Shown: in pieces, positions 16,051 through 21,223 of the stretch
Numbering within the stretch: the first letter of the stretch is position 1
Layout of the letters: every line of letters begins with the position of its first letter
Assembly (NCBI GenBank): GCA_900541895.1
Contig: UWSI01000025.1
Span: 1 to 21,223 of the forward strand
Reading direction: 5' to 3'
Source of the DNA: an uncultured Actinomyces sp.
Lineage (GTDB): Bacteria; Actinomycetota; Actinomycetes; Actinomycetales; Actinomycetaceae
Length of the DNA stretch: 21,223 nucleotides
Notes under the pieces: model-generated
Told to the model about the DNA's origin: nothing
Seen by the model: the letters and a program-made list of their open reading frames with translations, nothing else
Database searches by the model: none
Made by a program: the position numbers and the translations under genes

Positions 16051-17579
16051 GTGCAGACAAGGCTCAGAGCGGAGCAGGATCTACAGTGGAAGGTGCCCGC
16101 GGACCGCAGATGGCATCCCCGGGTCATGGCACGCCTCGGTCAAAAGGATTCAAGGCTGCACACCTGTCGATGATGGCGCTGGGAAGCGCGATTGGTGCCG
16201 GCTTCTTCCTGGGTACCGGTGTCGCCGTTTCCGAGGCCGGCCCGGCCGTTTTGGTCTCCTACATTCTTGCCGCGTTAATCGTCGTCACCGTGATGTACGC
16301 GCTGGCTGAGTTGGCCGCTGCGATTCCTTCCTCTGGATCTTTCTCGACCTACGCCGAGGCAGGCATCGGCCGGTGGGCAGGCTTCACCTCTGGCTGGCTC
16401 TACTGGTTCATGCTGATCATGGTGCTTGGCCTGGAAATGACCGGCGCAGCGCAGATCTTTACAGCTTGGTTCCCCAGTGTTGACCAGTGGGTTGTCACCT
16501 TGGTCATCGTTGTTGTCCTGGGCGGGATTAACCTGCTGGCGGCCGGCGAATTCGGTCGTGTTGAGGCGTGGCTTGCAGGATTGAAAGTCGCTGCAATTAT
16601 CTTCTTCCTGGTCGTTGGACTGGGCCTTCTGATGGGCATTATTCCCGGGCGCGCTCAGAGCCTGCATCAGGCTTTCATTGGAAATGGTGGTTTTGCTCCT
16701 GCTGGCCTTCCCGGAGTCGCGGTTGGTTTGCTTGCGATTATTACCTCCTTTGGTGGGCTTGAGATTGTTACCATTGCCGCCGCCGAGGCCGATGATGCCA
16801 GGCGCGCGATGTCGCAGGCTATTCGCTCGGTGATTTGGCGCATTTTGGTGTTCTACGTGGGCTCCGTTGCCCTGTTAATCTGCCTGCTGCCGTGGAATTC
16901 GGATGAGATGAAGACCAGTCCTTTCGCTGCGGTTTTGAACATGGCGGGGATCCCCGCGGTCGGAATGATTATGGAGATCATCGTCTTTGTCGCACTGATT
17001 AGTGCTTTTTCTGCGAACATCTACGCGTCTTCCCGAATCGCATACTCGCTGTCCGCACGCGGAATGGGACCGACCTGGATTCTGGGTGCGCGCGTGCACA
17101 AAGCTCTTGATGAGAGTGACGAGGCCCTTGGAGTAACCGCGCTTCACGGTGATATTGAGGACGGGCGAACCCCGCGCCGCTCGGTTGCGGTTTCTGTGGC
17201 TCTGGCCTTTATTTCCGTCGCCTTGAACTGGTATCTTCCATCGTCAATCATGCAGGTGCTCATCAATGCAGTGGGCATGGTGCTGTTGATCGTGTGGGTG
17301 ATGATCGTTATTTCGCAGATCCGTTTGCATTCGAAGCTCGAGGCCGAGGGGGTTTTGTCCCTGAGGATGCCGGGTTGGCCGTGGCTTCCGTGGTTCGCTG
17401 TTATCGGATTGCTGTCGATCGCGGTTCTGATGATGTTTAACGCTGCCGGACGCGCACAGCTGATCGCAATGGGATCACTGACCCTGATCCTGGTGTGTCT
17501 GTACTTTGCGCGTGAGAATCTTCGAAATCGCAAGGCTGCACGTGCTTCAGTCGCGAAGATCGTCGGGAGCGGTGACTAA
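16047..17579 (+). CDS. APC-family amino-acid permease
   Basis: A 510-residue permease of the amino acid-polyamine-organocation superfamily, with about 12 membrane segments. The first has GSAIGAGFFLGTG (46-58), the substrate-binding loop of the AAT/GABA-permease group. A hydrophilic N-terminus of about 35 residues is rich in Gly, Ser and Ala. A loop of roughly 35 charged residues between the eighth and ninth segments (HKALDESDEALG and after) is longer than usual. The substrate cannot be told from sequence; aromatic, GABA-type or branched-chain amino acids are the usual ones. The ATG at 16047 overlaps the TRIC gene stop by four bases, so they form one translational unit. Confidence 0.92.
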   Translation: MSADKAQSGAGSTVEGARGPQMASPGHGTPRSKGFKAAHLSMMALGSAIGAGFFLGTGVAVSEAGPAVLVSYILAALIVVTVMYALAELAAAIPSSGSFSTYAEAGIGRWAGFTSGWLYWFMLIMVLGLEMTGAAQIFTAWFPSVDQWVVTLVIVVVLGGINLLAAGEFGRVEAWLAGLKVAAIIFFLVVGLGLLMGIIPGRAQSLHQAFIGNGGFAPAGLPGVAVGLLAIITSFGGLEIVTIAAAEADDARRAMSQAIRSVIWRILVFYVGSVALLICLLPWNSDEMKTSPFAAVLNMAGIPAVGMIMEIIVFVALISAFSANIYASSRIAYSLSARGMGPTWILGARVHKALDESDEALGVTALHGDIEDGRTPRRSVAVSVALAFISVALNWYLPSSIMQVLINAVGMVLLIVWVMIVISQIRLHSKLEAEGVLSLRMPGWPWLPWFAVIGLLSIAVLMMFNAAGRAQLIAMGSLTLILVCLYFARENLRNRKAARASVAKIVGSGD

Positions 17580-17603
17580 GACGCTGGTATTTGCGCAGCG
17601 GAT

Positions 17604-17641
17604 TTTTCCACAGGATCAACGCTTATTCGGTGTTTTCCACA
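17604..17641 (+). promoter_or_regulatory. Two DnaA-box-like 9-mers
   Basis: TTTTCCACA occurs at 17604-17612 and again at 17633-17641, both on the plus strand. A third related site, TTGTCCACA (the actinobacterial DnaA-box consensus), is at 17801-17809 inside the following gene. The second copy overlaps an inverted repeat, CCACAA-CT-TTGTGG (17637-17650). This could be a DnaA-regulated promoter or a titration site. Chance is not excluded. Confidence 0.35.
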
Positions 17642-17702
17642 ACTTTGTGGCTCTTAGTGTCTGCGCGCGTTTCCTGGGCCATAGTGGCTGAATAACTGTC
17701 AG

Positions 17703-17710
17703 AAGGAGGT
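17703..17710 (+). promoter_or_regulatory. Perfect Shine-Dalgarno of the HNH gene
   Basis: AAGGAGGT is a full match to the anti-Shine-Dalgarno sequence. It lies 8 bases before the ATG at 17719 but only 2 bases before the GTG at 17713, so it decides for the ATG as the start. It is the strongest ribosome binding site I see in the window. Confidence 0.85.
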
Positions 17711-17718
17711 AAGTGTTG

Positions 17719-18456
17719 ATGCGCCGGAAAAGCCCCAGACACTCACGGCTTCTGATGGGGGTTCTTCTTATATGCGTGAGTGTGGGAATTGTCTTCGCAC
17801 TTGTCCACACTGGAATCGTCGGCGGTGCTTTTGGCGTGTGGGACACAGGGGTGAATAGTTCCAGCGGTCCTTCGGATTCTTCCTTAGGAAGCGTGGATGA
17901 CAGTGCGAAAGCCCTGGATCAGCTTCCCGTGCTTCAGACGCGCAGTGGATCTGTTCCACGCTATTCACGTGATGAATTTGGTCAGCGATGGGCAGATGTC
18001 GACCGAAATGGCTGTGATACGCGAAATGACATCCTTCGAAGGGATTTACGCAGCCTACAAATGAAGACGTCCTCTCCGAACTGCGTGGTTGTCGGGGGAA
18101 TCCTTGACGACCCTTATACGGGTAGAACGATTGATTTCCACAAGGGTGAAGATTCCTCAGATCAGGTGCAAATCGACCACGTTGTTGCGCTTGCCAATGC
18201 GTGGAGCAGCGGTGCGTGGCAGTGGGATGCTCCACGTCGACAAGAGTTTGCGAACGATCCAACAAACTTGCTGGCTGTTGACGGTAACGCGAATCAAGAT
18301 AAAGGGGCGAGCAGAGCGGATCAGTGGCTCCCACCGAATGCCCGTTATCGTTGCGCGTATGTGCAGCGGCAAATCGTTGTGAAGAGTTCCTGGGGTTTGG
18401 GGGTGACCCCGCGGGAAAAGAAGGCGATGAAAGCGGTGCTTGATCACTGTGAATAA
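17719..18456 (+). CDS. Secreted HNH-family nuclease (GmrSD/DUF1524-like)
   Basis: A 245-residue protein with an N-terminal hydrophobic segment (GVLLICVSVGIVFALV) that serves as signal or anchor, a Ser/Asp-rich linker, and a C-terminal HNH domain of the GmrSD_C/DUF1524 kind. The core is the IDHVVALANAW motif, with NLLAVDGNANQDKGASRADQW as the later, Asn-containing metal helix, and YRCAYVQRQI plus a terminal Cys behind. Such proteins are common in actinobacteria and are probably secreted or surface nucleases for DNA breakdown or nutrient use; activity is not proven. It is not next to a GmrS-like subunit. Start ATG at 17719 as argued from its ribosome binding site. No convincing terminator follows before the convergent tRNA gene. 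Confidence 0.88.
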   Translation: MRRKSPRHSRLLMGVLLICVSVGIVFALVHTGIVGGAFGVWDTGVNSSSGPSDSSLGSVDDSAKALDQLPVLQTRSGSVPRYSRDEFGQRWADVDRNGCDTRNDILRRDLRSLQMKTSSPNCVVVGGILDDPYTGRTIDFHKGEDSSDQVQIDHVVALANAWSSGAWQWDAPRRQEFANDPTNLLAVDGNANQDKGASRADQWLPPNARYRCAYVQRQIVVKSSWGLGVTPREKKAMKAVLDHCE

Positions 18457-18536
18457 AGGGAACGACCGAAGGGGAGTGCCCGTGCAAGTGCCGCGCAGAT
18501 CTATGCGCCAAGGTGGGGATAGACGGATATAGCAAA

Positions 18537-18567
18537 GCCCCGACCGGTGGGACGCACCGAGCGGGGC
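18537..18567 (-). terminator. Terminator of tRNA-Arg
   Basis: GCCCCG (18537-18542) and CGGGGC (18562-18567) form the outer stem, with an inner ACCGGTG/CACCG region that strengthens it. On the minus strand it is followed by TTTGC. The T-run is short. The hairpin may also end transcription of the HNH gene coming from the other side. Confidence 0.6.
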
Positions 18568-18573
18568 CGCTTG

Positions 18574-18646
18574 CGCGCTCGAAGGGACTCGAACCCCCAA
18601 CCTTCTGATCCGTAGTCAGATGCTCTATCCATTGAGCTACGAGCGC
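18574..18646 (-). tRNA. tRNA-Arg (anticodon ACG)
   Basis: A 73-base tRNA without an encoded CCA. The acceptor stem GCGCTCG (18646-18640) pairs with CGAGCGC (18581-18575), and the discriminator base is G. The anticodon loop CTACGGA is closed by TCTGA/TCAGA, giving anticodon ACG; its A34 is normally edited to inosine by TadA, so it reads CGU, CGC and CGA. The T arm contains GGTTCGAGTCC. I see no copied 3' end in the window that would mark an integrated element. Confidence 0.97.
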
Positions 18647-18671
18647 ATTGCCGTTTGATTGGCTGGGAAAT

Positions 18672-18701
18672 AGTTTAGGCACAACGCGCCTTTACAAGCA
18701 A
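18672..18701 (-). promoter_or_regulatory. Promoter of tRNA-Arg
   Basis: On the minus strand, TTGCTT (18701-18696) and TAAACT (18677-18672) lie 18 bases apart. This would start transcription about 20 bases upstream of the tRNA 5' end at 18646, a normal distance for a short-leader tRNA. Confidence 0.5.
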
Positions 18702-18813
18702 ACTCATAAATGCGTCATCAATCACATCGGCCTCTTTTTGCTGCAGAGGAAGTCGCAGAATCTTGCGGAAAAGAAAGAAAATTTATGCGAGTTTGTCAAT
18801 TAGTGCAACCGAA

Positions 18814-18826
18814 GTTTCCGTGAAAC
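18814..18826. promoter_or_regulatory. Inverted repeat upstream of the purine permease
   Basis: GTTTC-CGT-GAAAC is a 5+3+5 inverted repeat, 75 bases before the permease start. Its position suits an operator for a purine- or urate-responsive regulator, but no regulator gene is near and no clear promoter pair was found. The 254 bases from the tRNA to the permease hold no other feature I can support, and no known purine riboswitch motif was recognised. Confidence 0.3.
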
Positions 18827-18900
18827 GGTACTTTCATTGCTTCTTTCGAATGGGTAAGAATTAAGAGGTCCATTTTTGAGCGACATGCAGGAGCAGCGCA

Positions 18901-20847
18901 ATGGCAAATAGCCATCCAAAAATGTCCACCACTCGAATCGACCCGGTCAATGCGGTCCCTTCTTTCCCCAAGCTCACAATCCTCGGTTTTCAGCATGTCC
19001 TGGCGTTTTACGCCGGGGCAGTTGTTGTTCCGCTGGTAATTGCAACTGGTCTGGGACTTGACTCGGCTACTACTGTTCACCTGATCAATGCGGACCTCTT
19101 CACCTGTGGTATCGCGTCAATCATCCAATCTGCGGGTCTTGGCCCGAAGATTGGTGTTCGTCTTCCCTTGCTTCAAGGCGTGACATTTACGGCAGTCTCA
19201 CCTCTCATCGCAGTTGGTTTGGCTGCTGGTGGGGGAGTCGAAGGCCTCGCCACGATGTACGGCTCGATTATCGTTGCGGGCATTGCAACCTTCCTTGCCG
19301 CTCCCTTCTTTGCGAAGCTTTTGCGTTTCTTCCCGCCTGTCGTCACCGGCACCCTGCTGACAGTTATGGGAACGACCCTTATTTCGGTTGCAGCAAACGA
19401 TATCGTTTACTGGGGAACTGAGGCAGCAAAGGTTGGCGCCGATCCCATTCCCGGAACTCTTCGCGGACTTGCATACGCTCTTGGCACTTTGGCTGTCATC
19501 GTGGTTATCCAGCGTATTTTCTCTGGCTTTATGGCGACGATTGCCGTCCTCTTGGGTCTGCTTGGCGGAACGGTTGTCGCGTGGATTCTGGGGGATGCAA
19601 ACTTCTCTGCGGTCTCTCAGGCAGCGCCGATCGGGGTCACCACTCCCTTCTTCTTCGGAATCCCGAAGTTCTCAGTTGCAGCGATTATCTCGATGCTCAT
19701 CGTCATGGCAATTACCGCCGTCGAAACCACAGGTGACGTTTTTGCGACCGGTGAGGTTGTGGGTAAGCGCATCACTCCAGCGCACATCGCGAATGCTCTT
19801 CGCGCGGACGGCCTGTCGACCGCGCTGGGTGGTGTCCTGAACTCTTTCCCCTACACCTGCTTCGCACAGAACGTTGGTTTGGTTCGACTCACGCGCGTGA
19901 AGTCGCGCTGGGTCGTTACCGCTGCGGGTGTCTTCATGATCATCCTTGGAGTTCTGCCCAAGGCCGGCGCGGTCGTCGCCTCGATCCCGAAGCCTGTTAT
20001 CGGTGGAGCGTCTCTGGCAATGTTCGCAGCTGTTGCTGTTGTCGGTATTCAGACTCTTTCCACTGTCGATATGCGCGATAACCGTAACTCGGTGATCGTT
20101 GCGACCTCGCTTGGCTTGGGTCTGCTGGTCACTTTGAAGCCCGAACTGGCTAGCTACGTGCCCTCGTGGATGCAGATTCTTTTCGGATCCGGCGTGACGA
20201 TCGGTTCAATCTGCGCCATCATCCTCAACCTGCTCTTCTTCCACATCGGTCGTAAGCCTTCTCCGGCTGTCTCAATGGTCGACGGGCGTCCGTTGGATCT
20301 GGATGCCATTAACCGCCTTGATCAAGCGCAGTTCACTCGCGCCTTCGCTCCCATGTTCTCGGGAGTGACGTGGCCGGTTGAACGCGCCTGGACGCACGCT
20401 CCTTTCGACTCAGTTGCTGACCTGCGTCACGCCTTCCAGGATGCAGTTGGTCAGGCTGACCGTGAGGAACAGGAAGCCCTGATTTCCGGCTACACCGACA
20501 TCGTTGATCTGATTCTGGGTGGCGAGGCCGATGAGCAGGCGCTGCTGGATACCGGTTCGACCCTTTTGGGTGACTTTAACTCCGAGAAGCAGGAAGAATT
20601 GCGCGCGCTTGGCCAGGCATACCACGAGCGTTTTAACCGCCCGCTGATCGTATGCGTCTCGCGTGTAGATTCGGCTGATCAGCTTCTTGCTGATGGTTGG
20701 CGTCGCGTCGAGGGCTCGGACCTGCGAGAGATCCGCGTGACCTTGAATGAGGTTATGCAGATCGCCGAAAATCGTTTCGAGGCCATGGTCGCTGATGCGA
20801 ACCCCATCCATTCGGCGTGGGCGCACTCCTTCGACCAGTTGGACTAA
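18901..20847 (+). CDS. NCS2/NAT purine permease fused to an OHCU-decarboxylase-like domain
   Basis: A 648-residue protein. Residues 21-455 form an NCS2 nucleobase permease with the QH motif (31-32), the ETTGD motif (275-279) and the NAT signature QNVGLVRLTR (323-332). A Gln-Asn start to that signature points to xanthine or urate rather than uracil. Residues 466-633 match the OHCU (2-oxo-4-hydroxy-4-carboxy-5-ureidoimidazoline) decarboxylase family, the last step from urate to allantoin. The usual catalytic His-Pro of this domain reads Tyr531-Thr532, while the Glu before Gln546 is kept (Glu545). The decarboxylase activity is therefore doubtful, and the domain might bind a urate product or regulate transport. 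AGGAG 7 bases ahead supports the ATG at 18901. No urate oxidase or HIU hydrolase gene is in the window. Confidence 0.9.
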   Translation: MANSHPKMSTTRIDPVNAVPSFPKLTILGFQHVLAFYAGAVVVPLVIATGLGLDSATTVHLINADLFTCGIASIIQSAGLGPKIGVRLPLLQGVTFTAVSPLIAVGLAAGGGVEGLATMYGSIIVAGIATFLAAPFFAKLLRFFPPVVTGTLLTVMGTTLISVAANDIVYWGTEAAKVGADPIPGTLRGLAYALGTLAVIVVIQRIFSGFMATIAVLLGLLGGTVVAWILGDANFSAVSQAAPIGVTTPFFFGIPKFSVAAIISMLIVMAITAVETTGDVFATGEVVGKRITPAHIANALRADGLSTALGGVLNSFPYTCFAQNVGLVRLTRVKSRWVVTAAGVFMIILGVLPKAGAVVASIPKPVIGGASLAMFAAVAVVGIQTLSTVDMRDNRNSVIVATSLGLGLLVTLKPELASYVPSWMQILFGSGVTIGSICAIILNLLFFHIGRKPSPAVSMVDGRPLDLDAINRLDQAQFTRAFAPMFSGVTWPVERAWTHAPFDSVADLRHAFQDAVGQADREEQEALISGYTDIVDLILGGEADEQALLDTGSTLLGDFNSEKQEELRALGQAYHERFNRPLIVCVSRVDSADQLLADGWRRVEGSDLREIRVTLNEVMQIAENRFEAMVADANPIHSAWAHSFDQLD

Positions 20848-20873
20848 GCTTTCGTCACTGAATACTGAATAGC

Positions 20874-20909
20874 GTTTGCCCCCGGGTGCTCATGCGCCCG
20901 GGGGCAAAC
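20874..20909 (+). terminator. Strong rho-independent terminator of the permease gene
   Basis: Two 16-base arms (20874-20889 and 20894-20909) with a TCAT loop pair completely apart from one G-T wobble. TTTT (20910-20913) follows. It lies 26 bases past the permease stop and closes that transcript. Confidence 0.92.
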
Positions 20910-20913
20910 TTTT

Positions 20914-21223
20914 GTCGCTCTGCGTTACTCTGCACGGCCTTCGTCCCCTCGCTCTCTCCCCTCCCTCGTTCTCGCCCCTTCGCTCCCTCCCCTCCCCATC
21001 CTGGTTTAGCTCATTCATTCCGGGTCAGTTGCTGTTCTAAGGCGGTAGGTGAGCGAGCTAAACCAGGAATGGGAGAGCTAACGGGGGAATGGGAGAGCTA
21101 ACGCATGAGTCCACGATCTATGCCCCCGCGCGCTCCGAAAAGACCGCAGCTCGGGCAGCATAAAGCGAACTCACGAAAGCATGCCCAGGAGACGTAACGA
21201 TAAAACACACAAAAGGGCCGGGC
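20914..21223. other. Non-coding region with polypyrimidine tract and repeats
   Basis: I find no gene here. The first part (about 20937-20997) is a nearly pure C/T stretch with only scattered G. The 20-base repeat array follows, then an unremarkable stretch to the window edge. The ORF running through 20886-21101 starts in the terminator and codes a low-complexity Pro/Ser-rich peptide, so it is not taken as a gene. The final AAAAGGGCCGGGC (21211-21223) looks like one arm of a terminator for a minus-strand gene beyond the window. Confidence 0.6.
20995..21103. repeat. 20-bp-phased GAGCTAA repeat with one inverted copy
   Basis: GAGCTAA occurs at 21055, 21075 and 21095, exactly 20 bases apart. The last two sit within identical 18-base units (GGAATGGGAGAGCTAACG at 21066-21083 and 21086-21103). 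An inverted copy lies upstream: TCCTGGTTTAGCTC (20999-21012) is a perfect 14-bp reverse complement of 21055-21068, and it extends to CCCAT/ATGGG with one bulged A. The inverted copy read on the minus strand also carries GGAATG, so four units share one layout. It is not CRISPR, since the spacing between units is almost nil. Confidence 0.85.

Noticed and set aside
18574..18646. tRNA-Arg as an integration site of a mobile element
   Set aside because: No duplicate of its 3' end and no integrase gene are in the window.
17768..18682. 304-residue minus-strand ORF across the HNH gene and the tRNA
   Set aside because: It runs antisense to the HNH gene and through the tRNA, with no recognisable domain.
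18647..18900. Purine riboswitch ahead of the permease
   Set aside because: None of the conserved core sequence of the purine class was seen.
20886..21101. 71-residue plus-strand ORF after the permease
   Set aside because: It begins in the terminator and codes a low-complexity peptide from the polypyrimidine tract and the repeats.
20995..21103. CRISPR array
   Set aside because: Units are about 20 bp with almost no spacer between them, one is inverted, and no cas gene is near.

Overview
The window reads as ordinary chromosome from an actinobacterium, most likely a member of the Actinomycetaceae (Actinomyces/Schaalia and relatives). The pointers are a class C pilus sortase behind a strong terminator, a luxS gene, several GTG starts, moderately high G+C with high coding density, an actinobacterial-type HrpA helicase with a long C-terminal half, and a secreted HNH protein of actinobacterial type. 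Species cannot be fixed from the sequence alone.

Layout. (1) Positions 1-1115: the terminator of an upstream gene (probably a pilin, outside the window), then a class C sortase. (2) 1096-2787, minus: iron-sulfur L-serine dehydratase, overlapping the sortase gene tail to tail. (3) 2910-5545, plus: a tight four-gene run of LuxS, MTA/SAH nucleosidase, low-molecular-weight protein tyrosine phosphatase and a lysozyme-like lipoprotein. (4) 5643-6701, plus: a ROK-fold protein that has lost the kinase residues, closed by a probably bidirectional terminator. (5) 13566-6791, minus: alpha/beta hydrolase, giant HrpA-type RNA helicase, SprT-like zinc protein (ATGA overlap) and a purine phosphoribosyltransferase. 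(6) 13735-17579, plus: small glycine-rich membrane-associated protein, ferritin-like/VIT1 iron exporter (MbfA type), TRIC/UPF0126 membrane protein, and an APC amino-acid permease coupled by ATGA. (7) 17719-18456, plus: secreted HNH nuclease with a perfect Shine-Dalgarno and DnaA-box-like sites upstream. (8) tRNA-Arg(ACG), minus. (9) 18901-20847, plus: NCS2/NAT xanthine/urate-type permease fused to an OHCU-decarboxylase-like domain, ending in a very strong terminator. (10) 20914-21223: non-coding, with a polypyrimidine tract and a 20-bp repeat family phased at exactly 20 bp.

Themes: methyl-cycle detoxification with AI-2 production (luxS plus the nucleosidase), cell-envelope functions (sortase, lysozyme-like lipoprotein), serine breakdown, iron handling, amino-acid transport and purine uptake and salvage. 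No prophage, insertion sequence, CRISPR array or toxin-antitoxin pair is evident. The strongest candidates for something new are the permease-OHCU fusion with its altered catalytic residue, the degenerate ROK protein, the coupling of luxS/nucleosidase to a phosphatase and a lysozyme-like lipoprotein, and the phased GAGCTAA repeats.
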